Notes: generated by a model not told the origin, from the sequence alone. Shown: positions 44,576-54,037, numbered from the stretch's first letter. The stretch is DNA of 64,000 nucleotides from Nocardia spumae (GCF_020733635.1 NZ_JAJFZL010000001.1:4898001-4962000); one strand, 5' to 3'. Program-made: numbers and translations.

Positions 44576-45313
44576 TCACAACCCGGACTGTTTGGTGCGC
44601 ACCATGATCGCGCCGCACTCGGGGCAGCGGACCACGACCTCGGGCTCGGTCTTGGCGATCCGCGCGATCTCACCGCGATCGAGTTCGATCCGGCAGGCGC
44701 CGCACCGGCGGGCCTGTAGCAACGCCGCGCCCACGCCGTGCTGATCGCGCTGCTTGTCGTACACGGCCAGCAGTTCGCCGGGGAACGCGGTGACCAGTTG
44801 TTCCCGGTCGGTGTCGCACCGCTGGGCGGCCACGTCCAGATCGGCGACCGCATCGTCGCGCCGGCTCTGCGCGAGGGTCAGATCCGCTTCGGCCCGCGAC
44901 AGATTCGCCCCCGCGTGCTGATGATCGGCCTCGGCCGCCTCACGTCGCTCCATCACCTCGAGCAGCTCGTCCTCGAGCACACCGCGGCGGCGCTCCAGGC
45001 TGCCCAGTTCGTGCTGCAGTTCCGACAGCTGCTTGGCGCCGATGGTGCCGCCCTCGAGCATGCCGCGGTCGCGTTCCTCGCGTTTGCGCACGGCATCGAT
45101 CTCGCCCTCGAGTTTGCGGATGTCGCGATCGAGATCGTCGAGCTGGATTTCGACCTTGACCGCGGCGTCCTTGCGATCGGTGCGTTCGGCTTCCAGCCGC
45201 TCCACCTCCTGCTGCTCGGGCAGCACCCGACGACGATGGGCGATCCGCGTCAACTCCGCGTCGACAGCCGCGAGGTCGAGCAGTTTGGCCTGGATCGATG
45301 GTTCGACATTCAA
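44576..45313 (-). CDS. Coiled-coil protein with C4 zinc ribbon
   Basis: A 245-residue protein like M. tuberculosis Rv2229c. Residues about 10-190 form a long, heavily charged coiled coil (ERLEAERTDRKDAAVK and similar), and the C-terminus carries a zinc ribbon with CGAC and CPEC pairs. Proteins of this family are thought to bind nucleic acid, but the function is unknown. It starts at TTG 45313, since no ATG lies in frame nearby. GAGGAG is located about 14 nt upstream, further than ideal. It overlaps the RNase H gene region by a GTGA junction, so the two are co-expressed. Confidence 0.85.
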   Translation of the reverse strand: MNVEPSIQAKLLDLAAVDAELTRIAHRRRVLPEQQEVERLEAERTDRKDAAVKVEIQLDDLDRDIRKLEGEIDAVRKREERDRGMLEGGTIGAKQLSELQHELGSLERRRGVLEDELLEVMERREAAEADHQHAGANLSRAEADLTLAQSRRDDAVADLDVAAQRCDTDREQLVTAFPGELLAVYDKQRDQHGVGAALLQARRCGACRIELDRGEIARIAKTEPEVVVRCPECGAIMVRTKQSGL

Positions 45314-45529
45314 CGCGGGACGTACTCCTCGACACTATGGACGGTTGCGAGGCGGCGCACAGCGGGTGCGCGACGCCGGTGCTCAACCGTACTCTGCCCG
45401 CGCCCGGTTTCGCCTCGAGCCCGTCCTGCCCGCCACGACCCCGCTCCGCCACGGCGGGCGGGCGGCGGCACGGCAGGGCCCGGACCGGGCCCTGACCGGA
45501 ACTCGGGTGCGGGCGGGCGCGCACTGTGC

Positions 45530-45535
45530 CAGGCT
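45530..45535 (+). promoter_or_regulatory. -10 hexamer for predicted leaderless OsmC-family mRNA
   Basis: CAGGCT, then 6 nt, then ATG 45542, with no Shine-Dalgarno sequence. Confidence 0.5.
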
Positions 45536-45541
45536 CACGGT

Positions 45542-45985
45542 ATGGCCGAACATCGCTATCGGGTGGATGTGGTGTGGACGGGCTCGACCACCGACTACCG
45601 CTCGTATTCACGCAATCACGAGGTACTCGCGAAGGGCCGCCCGCCACTGGCCGCGTCCGCGGATCCGGTCGTCGGACGCGGCGATCCGACCCGCTGGAAC
45701 CCCGAACAACTGCTGGTCGCGTCCCTGTCGGAATGCCACATGCTGTGGTATCTGCATCTGTGCACCGAGGCCGGGATCGTGGTGGTCGACTATCTCGACC
45801 AGGCCGAGGGCGTGATGAACGAGCGCCGGTTCGAGCAGGTCACGCTGCACCCGCGTGTCACCATCACCGACCCCGCCCGGACCGAGCCGGCCCGCGCCCT
45901 GCACGCGCGGGCACACGAACGCTGCTTCATCGCGAACTCGGTCAACTTCCCGGTCGGCCACGAACCGGATATCCGGGTCGGGTGA
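45542..45985 (+). CDS. OsmC family protein
   Basis: A 147-residue OsmC/Ohr-fold protein. The fold signature NPEQLLVASLSECHMLWYLHLC contains a redox-type Cys, but the second Cys of Ohr (VCP) is replaced, so this is the broader OsmC family rather than a proven peroxidase. A long segment FIANSVNFPVGHEPDI closes the protein. It probably acts on organic hydroperoxides or acyl thiols; this is a family-based guess. It stands alone, divergent from the zinc-ribbon gene, and the message is predicted to be leaderless. Confidence 0.83.
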   Translation: MAEHRYRVDVVWTGSTTDYRSYSRNHEVLAKGRPPLAASADPVVGRGDPTRWNPEQLLVASLSECHMLWYLHLCTEAGIVVVDYLDQAEGVMNERRFEQVTLHPRVTITDPARTEPARALHARAHERCFIANSVNFPVGHEPDIRVG

Positions 45986-45999
45986 GGCCGGATCCGGCC

Positions 46000-47136
46000 T
46001 CACCCGTCGGCCGCGCCGAGCGTCCAGGGGTCGGTGCGGACCGTGCTGACCCGGGTCGCCACTCCCGGTAGCGCCGCCCGTACCAGGCCGTCGGCCTGCG
46101 CGCACCAAGGAAATTCGCTGGCCCAGTGGGCCACGTCGATCAAGGCGGGCCCGACCGCGCGCAGGTGCTCGTCGGCCGGGTGATGGCGCAGATCGGCGGT
46201 GACGTAGGCGTCCACACCGAGGCGCGACGCCGCGCCGAGGAACGAGTCACCGGCGCCGCCGCAGACCGCGACGGTGCGGATCTCGCGATCGGGGTCACCG
46301 GCCGCCCGCACGCCCCACGCGGTGGCCGGGAGCGCACCCCGGACGCGGCCGGTGAACTCGCGCAATGTTTCCGGTGCGGGCAGGACGCCGACGCGCCCCA
46401 AGCCGAGCCCGGACGGCAGGGCCGCGCGCTCGGTGAGGTCGTAGGCGGGTTCCTCGTAGGGATGGGCGGCGCGCAGAGCGGCGAGCACCTCGGCGCGGGC
46501 CGACGGCGGCGCCACCACCTCGATACGGTCCTCGTCGACGAACTCCAGATCGCCGACCGTGCCGATGGCCGGATTCGCCCCCGCCATGGGACGGAACTGC
46601 CCGGTCCCCGGCACCCGCCAGCCGCATTCGCGATAGGCCCCGGCGCCGCCCGCTCCCGCGCCGAACAAGGCGGCGAGCACGGTGTCGGTGTGGGTGCGTG
46701 GGACGAAGACCACCCAGGTATCCACCGGCGCAGCCGGTTTCGGTTCCAGCGGACCGGTCACCGTGAGCCCCAACGCCCGGGCGAGCGCATCCGAGACGCC
46801 GGGATCGGCGGAGTCGGCGTTGGTGTGGGCGGTGAACAGTGCGCAGTCGTTGCGGATGAGACGATGCAGCAGCGCGCCCTTCGGCGTACTCGCGGCCACC
46901 GTGTCGACTCCGCGCAGCAGCAGCGGGTGGTGGACCACCAAAGCCTGTGCGCCCCAGGCGATCGCCTCGTCGACGACCGCGGCGGTGGCGTCGACCGCGA
47001 ACAGCGCCCGCGATACCGGGGCCTGCGGATCACCGCAGACCAGCCCCACCGAATCCCAGGATTCGGCCAGCCGGGGCGGATACGCGCCGTCCAGTACCGC
47101 GATCAGATCCCCCAGTGCCACAGTCTCATCCGTCAC
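46000..47136 (-). CDS. NIF3/YbgI family dinuclear metal-binding protein
   Basis: A 378-residue NIF3-like protein, matching Rv2230c in position. Metal ligands are seen in [14 protein letters not shown] (two His), [13 protein letters not shown] (His, Asp), and [12 protein letters not shown] near the C-terminus (His, Glu). The middle third is the usual PII-like insert. The biochemical role of the family is unsettled; it may be a GTP cyclohydrolase-like or tRNA-related hydrolase. The GTG start at 47136 has GGAGG 10 nt upstream. It follows cobC after about 90 nt and is likely in one transcript with it. Confidence 0.9.
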   Translation of the reverse strand: MTDETVALGDLIAVLDGAYPPRLAESWDSVGLVCGDPQAPVSRALFAVDATAAVVDEAIAWGAQALVVHHPLLLRGVDTVAASTPKGALLHRLIRNDCALFTAHTNADSADPGVSDALARALGLTVTGPLEPKPAAPVDTWVVFVPRTHTDTVLAALFGAGAGGAGAYRECGWRVPGTGQFRPMAGANPAIGTVGDLEFVDEDRIEVVAPPSARAEVLAALRAAHPYEEPAYDLTERAALPSGLGLGRVGVLPAPETLREFTGRVRGALPATAWGVRAAGDPDREIRTVAVCGGAGDSFLGAASRLGVDAYVTADLRHHPADEHLRAVGPALIDVAHWASEFPWCAQADGLVRAALPGVATRVSTVRTDPWTLGAADG

Positions 47137-47229
47137 CAGCGCACCTCCACCATTTCGCCCGTCCGGTCATTATCCATACCCGGCGCTGTTCCCGGACGCG
47201 GTCCGGCGCCGATCCATCGGGCCGCCCGC

Positions 47230-48372
47230 TCACAACCCGACATCGTCGATCGCGGCCACCAGCCGGTCCACCGCGTCCGGGCTCCGCACCGCGAGACGCA
47301 GGAATCGATGATCGAGCCCGGGAAAGGTATCTCCGCGCCGGACCGCGATATCCTTGTCCGCCAATCGTTTTCGCAACAGCTCGGCATCGGGCACCCGGAT
47401 CAGCAGGAACGGGCCCGCGGCCGGTTCCTGCACCTCGATGCCGAGCGCCCGCAGGCGGGGAATCATCGCCGCGCGATCGGCCGCGATGCGGGCGGCGCCG
47501 GCCGCGGCCTCGGCGATCGCGGCGGGCGTGCTGACCGCGGCGATCGCTTCCAGCTGGAGAGTGCCCAGCGCCCAGTGGGCGCGGCCGTGACGCAGACGGG
47601 CCAGCACATCCGGCGAGCCCAGCAGATAGCCACAGCGCAACCCGGCCAGCGCCCAGGTCTTGGTCAGGCTCCGCACCACCACGACATCCGGGTACGACTG
47701 TCCCGCAAGTGATTCCGGCTCCCCCGGCACGGCATCGGCGAAGGCCTCGTCGACCACGACGATCCGGCCGGGCCGGCGCAGCGATTCGATCACCGCACGC
47801 GGATGCAGCATCGAGGTCGGATTGGTCGGATTGCCGAGGACGACCAGATCGGCCGCCTCCGGTACCGACGCCGCGCGCAAGTCGTAGGGCGGCGCCAGGA
47901 CCACGCGGGTCACCGGAATATCCGCCTCGCGCAGCGCCAATTCGGGTTCGGTGAACGACGGGTGGATCACCGCCGCCAGCCGCGACGCCAGCCGGGGCAG
48001 CAGGGCGAATCCCTCGGCCGCACCCGCCAGCAGCAGGACCTCCCCGGCGGTGCGGCCGTGCCGGGCGGCGACGAGCGCCCGCACCGCCGCGGCCTCCGAT
48101 TCGGAGGGATAGCGGCCCAGTTCGGGCAGCCGGTCCGCGAGCCGCCGCCGCAGCCAGTCCGGGGGTGCGGCGCTCTGCACGTTCACCGCGAAATCCAGCA
48201 TCCCCGGTCGCAGGTCCGCGTCGCCGTGATGCCGCAGTGCCGCCCGCTCGAACCCGCCGGAGGGGTCCGCACCGCCGCCGGCCCGCGACGTCGGCGTGGC
48301 CGCCACGGCCGCATCCGGTGCGGGCGCGGCGGCGGTCTCGGCGGTCGTGACGGTGTCCTCGGGCACAGCCAC
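47230..48372 (-). CDS. cobC: Threonine-phosphate decarboxylase / aminotransferase CobC-like
   Basis: A 380-residue PLP-dependent class I/II aminotransferase-fold protein corresponding to Rv2231c. The PLP lysine lies in VRSLTKTWALAGLRCGYLLG, the Asp-Ala in VVVDEAFAD, and the Asn in LVVLGNPTNPTSML. In cobalamin synthesis such enzymes supply aminopropanol phosphate for the nucleotide loop, in agreement with cobD 1.6 kb away. An Ala-rich N-terminal tail of about 40 residues is of no known role. The GTG start at 48372 is not supported by an RBS; GTG at 48366 is possible. It is divergent from ptpA by only 46 bp. Confidence 0.85.
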   Translation of the reverse strand: MAVPEDTVTTAETAAAPAPDAAVAATPTSRAGGGADPSGGFERAALRHHGDADLRPGMLDFAVNVQSAAPPDWLRRRLADRLPELGRYPSESEAAAVRALVAARHGRTAGEVLLLAGAAEGFALLPRLASRLAAVIHPSFTEPELALREADIPVTRVVLAPPYDLRAASVPEAADLVVLGNPTNPTSMLHPRAVIESLRRPGRIVVVDEAFADAVPGEPESLAGQSYPDVVVVRSLTKTWALAGLRCGYLLGSPDVLARLRHGRAHWALGTLQLEAIAAVSTPAAIAEAAAGAARIAADRAAMIPRLRALGIEVQEPAAGPFLLIRVPDAELLRKRLADKDIAVRRGDTFPGLDHRFLRLAVRSPDAVDRLVAAIDDVGL

Positions 48373-48406
48373 CTACCCTACGTGGCCGCCGCCCACGCCG
48401 ACCGGC

Positions 48407-48412
48407 CACAAT
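48407..48412 (+). promoter_or_regulatory. -10 hexamer for predicted leaderless ptpA mRNA
   Basis: CACAAT, then 6 nt, then GTG 48419, within the 46-bp divergent gap with cobC. No Shine-Dalgarno sequence is present. Confidence 0.5.
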
Positions 48413-48418
48413 GGGTTC

Positions 48419-48919
48419 GTGGGCGAGCTGCACGTAACCTTCATCTGCACCGGCAACATCTGCCGGTCGCCGATGGCCGAGAAGATCTTCGCCGCGCATA
48501 TCGATCGGGCCGGACTGGCCGATCGGGTGCGCGTGAGCAGCGCCGGCACCACCGCCTGGCACGTGGGCTCGGACGCCGATCCGCGCACCACCGCGCTGCT
48601 GTCGCGCCACGGCTATCCGATCGGTCATGTCGCGGCCATCGTCGGGCCCGACCATCTCGGCGCCGACCTGCTGGTCGCTCTCGATTCCTCACACGACCGG
48701 GAACTGACCCGATTGCGGATCCCGCAGGATCGCCGGCGGTTGCTGCGCAGCTTCGATCCCGCCGCCGACGATCACGACGTGCCCGACCCGTACTACGGTG
48801 ACGACACCGATTTCGAGCTGGTCCGCGCACAGATCGAGGCGGCCGTGCCGGCCCTGCTGGACTGGGTGCGCGAACAGCTCGGTGAGCCCGCCACCACGAC
48901 GACCGGACCGCGGCCATGA
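48419..48919 (+). CDS. ptpA: Low-molecular-weight protein-tyrosine phosphatase
   Basis: A 166-residue LMW-PTP closely similar to M. tuberculosis PtpA (Rv2234). The P-loop is CTGNICRS at residues 10-17 with catalytic Cys10 and Arg16, and the general acid Asp lies in VPDPYYGDD near residue 125. It dephosphorylates phosphotyrosine; the M. tuberculosis enzyme is exported into host macrophages, but no signal peptide is seen here and this is not implied. GTG 48419 is chosen for its homology with PtpA and the -10 element. Its stop overlaps the SURF1 start (ATGA). The PtkA gene that precedes ptpA in M. tuberculosis is absent. Confidence 0.93.
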   Translation: MGELHVTFICTGNICRSPMAEKIFAAHIDRAGLADRVRVSSAGTTAWHVGSDADPRTTALLSRHGYPIGHVAAIVGPDHLGADLLVALDSSHDRELTRLRIPQDRRRLLRSFDPAADDHDVPDPYYGDDTDFELVRAQIEAAVPALLDWVREQLGEPATTTTGPRP

Positions 48920-49959
48920 CCGTGCTCCGGCGGCTGACCTTCCTGCTGCGGCCGAGCTGGGCGATCCTGGCGGTCGTCGTGGTCGCCTTCGCCTATCTGT
49001 GCTTCACCGTGCTGGCCCCGTGGCAGCTGGGCAAGAACACCTCCACCTCCCACCGCAACGATCTGATCGCCGATTCGGTCAACGCCGAGCCGGTGGCGGC
49101 GGCAAGCCTGCTGAACACCGCCGAGGGGACCGCGCCGAGCGGAACGAATCCCGCCGACACCGAATGGCGGCGCATCACCGCGAGCGGTCGCTACGTACCG
49201 GATTCCACGGTGGTCGAACGTCTGCAGCGACTCGACGATCAGCCCGCCTACGGTGTGCTGGCCGCCTTCCGGCTCGACGACGGCCGGATCGTGCTCGTGG
49301 ATCGCGGCCTCGTCGCGGCGGTCGACGGTTCGCAGCTGCCGACGATCGCCGAACCGCCCACGGGCCCGCAACGGATCGAGGGACGTGTCCGTAGGTCCGA
49401 GGGCGCCATCCCGGGTAAGGATCCGATGGTGCGCGACGGGCTGCGACAGGTCTACTCGGTCGACACCACCCAGCTGTCGACGGTGCTCGCGACGCCACTG
49501 ACCACCTTCGCCACCGGAGAGCACGGCGGATATCTGCAGTTGGATGCCGGGCAGCCCGGCGCGTTCACCCCACAGCCACTGCCCCAGCTCGACGCCGGAC
49601 CGTATCTGTCCTACGGCTTGCAATGGATCGCCTTCGGCGTCATGGCGCCGCTGGGTCTCGGCTACTTCGTCTTCGCCGAACTCCGTGAGCGCCGCCGCGA
49701 CCGCGCTGCCGCCGCCGGCGAGCCGGCCACGACCGAGCCGGTCGATGCCCCGCTCACGGTCGCGGCCCCCGAATCCGCCGGCAGTGCGGCCTCGGGAGCT
49801 GAGTCGGCCGCGCCCACCTCGACTTCGACACTGACCGACGATCCGGCCCCCGAGCCCGCCTCGACGGTGGACAGCGCGCGGTCCGCGACCGCGGAGGCGG
49901 CGCCACCCCGGACTACTGCCGATCGCCTCGCCGACCGCTACGGCACCACCCGCCGCTGA
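48916..49959 (+). CDS. SURF1-family cytochrome c oxidase assembly protein
   Basis: A 347-residue membrane protein. An N-terminal membrane segment (AILAVVVVAFAYLCFTVLAPWQLGK) is followed by a periplasmic domain with the family pattern WQLGKNT, EWRRITASGRYVPDSTVVE, VDRGLV and a second TM near residue 237 (LQWIAFGVMAPLGLGYFVF). SURF1 assists heme insertion into the aa3 oxidase. A C-terminal tail of about 100 residues is low-complexity (Ala, Pro, Thr, Glu), as in other Nocardia proteins. It overlaps ptpA by 4 bp (ATGA) and its 3' end overlaps convergent cobD by about 22 bp. The neighbour matches Rv2235. Confidence 0.9.
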   Translation: MTVLRRLTFLLRPSWAILAVVVVAFAYLCFTVLAPWQLGKNTSTSHRNDLIADSVNAEPVAAASLLNTAEGTAPSGTNPADTEWRRITASGRYVPDSTVVERLQRLDDQPAYGVLAAFRLDDGRIVLVDRGLVAAVDGSQLPTIAEPPTGPQRIEGRVRRSEGAIPGKDPMVRDGLRQVYSVDTTQLSTVLATPLTTFATGEHGGYLQLDAGQPGAFTPQPLPQLDAGPYLSYGLQWIAFGVMAPLGLGYFVFAELRERRRDRAAAAGEPATTEPVDAPLTVAAPESAGSAASGAESAAPTSTSTLTDDPAPEPASTVDSARSATAEAAPPRTTADRLADRYGTTRR

Positions 49960-50936
49960 GCGCGGGCCGGCGATCGGCGGCCGAGCGCATAAGCGACGAC
50001 CGCGGCCACCACCGCGGCCCCCACCTGCACCCCTGCCGACAACCGCACCGCCCGGCGCAGATCGGCGACGACCGGTGCGCGACCGTCCCCCAGTTCCGGT
50101 CGCATCTCGACGCCGTGCCCGTACTCGGTCCGCCCGCCCAGGGTGACGCCCAGCGCTCCGGCCATCGTGGCCTCGGCGACCCCGGCGTTGGGGCTCGGAT
50201 GCGAGCGCGCGTCGCGGCGCCAGGCCCGCCGGGCGTCGGCGCGACGGCCACCGATCAGCGGCGCCAGCGCGACGGTGAGGATGCCACTGATCCGGGCGGG
50301 CACCAGATTCGCGACATCGTCGGTGCGGGCGGCGGCCCAGCCGAAGTGACGGTAGCGCTCGTTGCGGTAGCCGACCATGGCGTCGAGGGTGTTGATCGCG
50401 CGGTAGCCGAGGATGCCCGGAACGCCGGCGATCGCACCCCATATCAGTGGGGCGACCGTGGCGTCGGAGGTGTTCTCGGCAATGGATTCGACTGCGGCGC
50501 GGGCCAATCCGTCGGCATCGAGAGCGTACGGATCGCGGCCGCACAGCGCGGGCAGTATCTCGCGCGCACCGGCGAGGTCGCCGGCGCCGAGCCGATCGGC
50601 CATCCGGTGCCCGGTTCGCGCCAGGGTGGTGCCGCCCAGTGCGGTCCAGGTCGCCGCACCGGTCACCACGATCGTGGCGGGGCCCGCCGCACGGGCCGGG
50701 CGACCGGCCGGACGCGCCAGCCGCTCGGCGACACCACCCAGGATCACGACACCGCCGACGAGCGCCGCCGTGTAGCCGATCCCGGGTCCCCGCGCATCGC
50801 GGTAGCAGGCCGATTCGGCCGCGGCCGCCGCGGAACCGAACAGCGCCACCGGATGCCCGCGCCGCGGATCGCCGAAGATCCGATCCGCCGCGAATCCGAG
50901 CAGCAGTCCCGCCGCCCGTGCCGTTCCATATCGCAC
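49938..50936 (-). CDS. cobD: Adenosylcobinamide-phosphate synthase CobD/CbiB
   Basis: A 332-residue polytopic membrane enzyme that attaches aminopropanol (phosphate) to cobyric acid. Typical features are FAADRIFGDPRRGHPVALFG at the N-terminus, IGRR-like loops (VGYRNERYRHFGWAAARTDDVANLVPARISG) and about five hydrophobic segments. GTG 50936 has TAGTCT 6 nt upstream on the minus strand with no Shine-Dalgarno sequence, predicting a leaderless message. It converges on SURF1 with a 22-bp overlap, matching Rv2236c. Confidence 0.93.
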   Translation of the reverse strand: MRYGTARAAGLLLGFAADRIFGDPRRGHPVALFGSAAAAAESACYRDARGPGIGYTAALVGGVVILGGVAERLARPAGRPARAAGPATIVVTGAATWTALGGTTLARTGHRMADRLGAGDLAGAREILPALCGRDPYALDADGLARAAVESIAENTSDATVAPLIWGAIAGVPGILGYRAINTLDAMVGYRNERYRHFGWAAARTDDVANLVPARISGILTVALAPLIGGRRADARRAWRRDARSHPSPNAGVAEATMAGALGVTLGGRTEYGHGVEMRPELGDGRAPVVADLRRAVRLSAGVQVGAAVVAAVVAYALGRRSPARAQRRVVP

Positions 50937-50942
50937 CGGGCG

Positions 50943-50948
50943 AGACTA
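50943..50948 (-). promoter_or_regulatory. -10 hexamer for predicted leaderless cobD mRNA
   Basis: TAGTCT on the minus strand, 6 nt before GTG 50936. Confidence 0.5.
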
Positions 50949-51099
50949 TCGGCAGCGCCGAGGGCCGCGACCGCGTGGCACCGGCCTCGATGTCACACTC
51001 GTGTCGGTGGCATCGTCACCCATGGTGAGCGGCACCGACCGGGGTAGAACTGCCGTGCACGGCGACCGGACGATCCGGGTGCGGACGAACGATACGAGG

Positions 51100-52029
51100 A
51101 TGGCAGCAGTGACGATCGGACCCGACGACATCGATCAGGCAGAACTGGCCCGCCGGTTCGAGGAGCATCGCCTGTATCTGCGCCGGGTGGCCTACAGCAC
51201 GCTGGGCAGCCTCAGCGATGCCGACGATGTGGTGCAGGACGCGTGGCTGCGTCTGCAGCGCTGGTACGAAAACCGTACGCCCGGTGAGCAGATCGACAAT
51301 CTGCGCGCGTGGCTCACCACGGTCACCGGCAGGCTGGCACTGGATCAGCTGGGTTCGGCGCGGGCCCGCCGCGAGGAGTACGTGGGCGAATGGCTTCCGG
51401 AACCGGAGGTGACGTCCTGGGACGATCCCGCCGATCGGGTCTCGCAGGACGAACGGGTCACCACCGCGCTGCTGGTGGTGCTGGAATCGCTGTCCCCGGC
51501 CGAACGCACCGCTTTCGTGCTGCAGGACATCTTCGGCATGACCGGTCCGGAGGTGGCCGATGTGGTCGGCCGGACCCCCGCCGCGGTGCGACAGCTGGCC
51601 TCGCGCGCCCGCAAACACGTCGAGGACGGCACGCCGCGCTTCCCCGCCAGCCGTGACGAGCACGAGAAGGTGGTCTCCGCCTTCGCTGTGGCCTGGCGCT
51701 CCGGCGATCTGAGCGCACTGCTCGGGGTGCTCGACGAGAACGTCACTCTGACCGCTGACGGCGGCGGCCGGGTGCCCGCGATCATGCAGCCGGTGCGGGG
51801 CGCCGAGCTGGTGGCCAAGCTGTACTTCGGCTGGTACCGCGCCGGACGCGGCGCCTGGGTGCGGATGGTGCAGGTCAACGGCAGCCCCGGACTCATGGTG
51901 TTCGACGGCAACCACCTCGGGGTCATGGCCTTCACCGTCGAACAGGACCGGGTCACCTCGATCGCCATCGTCCGCAATCCGGAGAAGTTGCGCGATCTGC
52001 CCGAGGGCGACCCCGATTGGACCTTCTGA
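51100..52029 (+). CDS. ECF sigma factor, SigJ type (ECF41-like)
   Basis: A 309-residue ECF sigma factor. Sigma region 2 is YLRRVAYSTLGSLSDADDVVQDAWLRLQRW, region 4 is the HTH in LSPAERTAFVLQDIFGMTGPEVADVVGRTPAAVRQL, and the C-terminus carries a SnoaL-like domain as in SigJ/ECF41 factors (ending PDWTF, with YFGWYRAG and the NPEKL signature). In these factors the C-terminal domain, not a separate anti-sigma, tunes activity. GAGG lies 9 nt before GTG 51109, which may be the true start; ATG 51100 is used here. The upstream reading frame to 51001 has no RBS. No anti-sigma gene is nearby. Confidence 0.9.
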   Translation: MAAVTIGPDDIDQAELARRFEEHRLYLRRVAYSTLGSLSDADDVVQDAWLRLQRWYENRTPGEQIDNLRAWLTTVTGRLALDQLGSARARREEYVGEWLPEPEVTSWDDPADRVSQDERVTTALLVVLESLSPAERTAFVLQDIFGMTGPEVADVVGRTPAAVRQLASRARKHVEDGTPRFPASRDEHEKVVSAFAVAWRSGDLSALLGVLDENVTLTADGGGRVPAIMQPVRGAELVAKLYFGWYRAGRGAWVRMVQVNGSPGLMVFDGNHLGVMAFTVEQDRVTSIAIVRNPEKLRDLPEGDPDWTF

Positions 52030-52049
52030 CCCTCGGCGGATCGCCGGCC

Positions 52050-52067
52050 GCCGGGCGCGCGCCCGGC
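52050..52067. terminator. 18-bp palindrome between sigJ and ald
   Basis: Perfect 18-nt palindrome GCCGGGCGCGCGCCCGGC between two convergent stop codons. It probably serves both. Confidence 0.65.
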
Positions 52068-52069
52068 AG

Positions 52070-53179
52070 CTAGCTCGCGCCGCGGCCCGCCGCGAGCAGG
52101 CCGTGCGCCTGCGCCACCTCGGCCGAATACAGCTGTCCGGCATCGGCGGTGAGCCCTGCGGCCAGCCCGGGGTCGGCATCGCAGGCGGCCCGCCAGCCGA
52201 GATCTGCGATGAGACGCACATACGGCAGCGTGGCGGTGGTCAGTGCCACGGTGGCGGTGTGCGGGACCGCACCGGGCATATTGGCGACGCAGTAGAACAG
52301 CGAATTCGCTACCGGGAAGGTCGGTTCGGCGTGCGTGGTGGGATGTGAGCTCTGGAAGCAGCCGCCCTGGTCGATGGCGATGTCGACCAGGACCGACCCG
52401 GGGCGCATCCGCTGGACGAGAGTGTCGGGAACCAGTTGTGGCGCACGGGCTCCCGGCACCAGCACCGAGCCGATCACCAGATCGGCCGCGACCACCGATT
52501 CCTCGATATCGGCGGCGGTGGACGCGAGGGTGGTGAGGCGCCCCGCGAACTGGTGGTCGAGTTCCCGCAACCGGGCCGGGCTGATGTCCAGCACGCTCAC
52601 CCGCGCGCCCATACCCACCGCGACCGCCGCGGCGTTCGAACCCGCGACGCCCCCGCCGATCACCACCACCTCCGCCGGGCGCACCCCGGGCACTCCACTC
52701 AGCAACACACCGGCGCCGCCTTGGGGGGCCATCAGGTGATAGGCGCCGACCTGCGTGCCGAGTTTGCCCGCGATCTCACTCATCGGCGTCAGCAGCGGCA
52801 GGGTGCGGTCGGGGCCGCGCACGGTCTCGTAGGCGATCGCGGTGATGCCGGAGGCCAGGACGGCATCGGTACATTCCCGCGAGGCCGCCAGATGCAGGAA
52901 GGTGAACAGCACCTGCCCGGGGCGCAGACGTGAATATTCGGCTGCCACCGGCTCTTTCACCTTCAGCATCAGCTCGGCCTCGTCCCAGACCGCGTCGGCG
53001 GAGCTGCCGATGAACGCCCCCGCGGCTACGTAGTCGGCGTCGGTGAACCCCGACCCCACCCCGGCGCCGGACTCGACGAGTACCCGATGCCCGTGCCGGC
53101 CGAGCTCACCGGCGCCGGCCGGGGCGAGGGCGACCCGGCTCTCCTGCGGTTTCATCTCGCGGACAACCCCGATTCTCAT
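52070..53179 (-). CDS. ald: Alanine dehydrogenase
   Basis: A 369-residue NAD-dependent enzyme interconverting L-alanine and pyruvate plus ammonia. Catalytic motifs are ELMLKVKEP (Lys near 74), FTFLHLAAS (His near 95) and VLVDIAIDQGGCFQSS (Asp near 269). The NAD site is VVVIGGGVAGSNAAAVAVG. It matches the M. tuberculosis Ald length (371). ATG 53179 has CACGAT on the minus strand 6 nt upstream and no Shine-Dalgarno sequence, so it is probably leaderless; an upstream in-frame Met is rejected. It converges with sigJ. Confidence 0.94.
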   Translation of the reverse strand: MRIGVVREMKPQESRVALAPAGAGELGRHGHRVLVESGAGVGSGFTDADYVAAGAFIGSSADAVWDEAELMLKVKEPVAAEYSRLRPGQVLFTFLHLAASRECTDAVLASGITAIAYETVRGPDRTLPLLTPMSEIAGKLGTQVGAYHLMAPQGGAGVLLSGVPGVRPAEVVVIGGGVAGSNAAAVAVGMGARVSVLDISPARLRELDHQFAGRLTTLASTAADIEESVVAADLVIGSVLVPGARAPQLVPDTLVQRMRPGSVLVDIAIDQGGCFQSSHPTTHAEPTFPVANSLFYCVANMPGAVPHTATVALTTATLPYVRLIADLGWRAACDADPGLAAGLTADAGQLYSAEVAQAHGLLAAGRGAS

Positions 53180-53185
53180 ACCGCC

Positions 53186-53191
53186 ATCGTG
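53186..53191 (-). promoter_or_regulatory. -10 hexamer for predicted leaderless ald mRNA
   Basis: CACGAT on the minus strand, 6 nt before ATG 53179. Confidence 0.4.
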
Positions 53192-53269
53192 GCCCGGAAC
53201 CGGGTGCGGTGCCAGGCCGACGCGGCGGCGATTCACAGAATGGCGATCAATCGGCGATCGGTGCGCGGC

Positions 53270-54037
53270 TCAGACGGTGATCGGCTCCCCGAGCGGCGGG
53301 ATCCGCAGCTGCGCCTCCCGGCCGCCGTATCCGAAGGTGCGGCGCAGGTGATCGAGCGTCTCGGTGAAGTGCGCCCAGCCCTCGGCGTGCACCGGCACCA
53401 CCACCGCATCGCCGAGCACGCGGGCGGCCTCCAGTGCGGTGCGCGCGTTGAGGGTGACGTCCCGATCGTCGAACCGGCCGACATTGGCGGCGCCGACATT
53501 CAGCAGGGCCAGGTCGATGCGGCCGACATGCGCCACGATCCGTTCGACGTAGTCGACGGAGGCGTTGTCCCCGGATATGTAGACCGTCGGCAGCCCGGCG
53601 GCGGTCAGCACGAATCCGGTGACGGTGCCGCTCAACGCCTCGGCGCCCTCCGGTCCGTGCAGGGCCGGCACCGCGGTGACGGTGACCGCGCCGATCGTCA
53701 CGGTCTCCCAGACCCGCAGTCCCCGAACACCTTCCATCCGTCCGGCGGCCTCGGGTGTGGACAGGACCGTCGCCACGCCCGCCAGGACCTCCCGCCCGGC
53801 CGAATCGAGGTTGTCCGGATGCTGATCGTGCGACAGCAGCACGACATCCACCGGGCCAACCCGGTCCGCGGAAATCGCGGGGCCGGTCAATTTGTGCAGG
53901 GTGAGCGCGCCGGCGGTGTAGTCGCCGGGCTCGTCGAAGGTCGGATCGGTCAGCCAGGTCAGCCCGCCGTAGGTGAAGCGGACCGTGGGGCCACCGATGT
54001 GCAGCAGTTCGACCGTGGTGGAGAGCGTGTTCGTCAT
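53270..54037 (-). CDS. MBL-fold metal-dependent hydrolase (UPF0173-like)
   Basis: A 255-residue metallo-beta-lactamase-fold hydrolase. Metal ligands are suggested by LLSHDQHPDNLD (SHxxxxD/HD), ALHGPEG, YISGDNAS and VPVHAEGWAHF. It lacks the classical HxHxDH exactly, matching the UPF0173/lipid- or nucleotide-acting branch. The start ATG 54037 is divergent from the GlxA-type regulator with 71 bp between, so the regulator may control it. AAGATT lies 6 nt upstream, a possible leaderless promoter. Confidence 0.78.
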   Translation of the reverse strand: MTNTLSTTVELLHIGGPTVRFTYGGLTWLTDPTFDEPGDYTAGALTLHKLTGPAISADRVGPVDVVLLSHDQHPDNLDSAGREVLAGVATVLSTPEAAGRMEGVRGLRVWETVTIGAVTVTAVPALHGPEGAEALSGTVTGFVLTAAGLPTVYISGDNASVDYVERIVAHVGRIDLALLNVGAANVGRFDDRDVTLNARTALEAARVLGDAVVVPVHAEGWAHFTETLDHLRRTFGYGGREAQLRIPPLGEPITV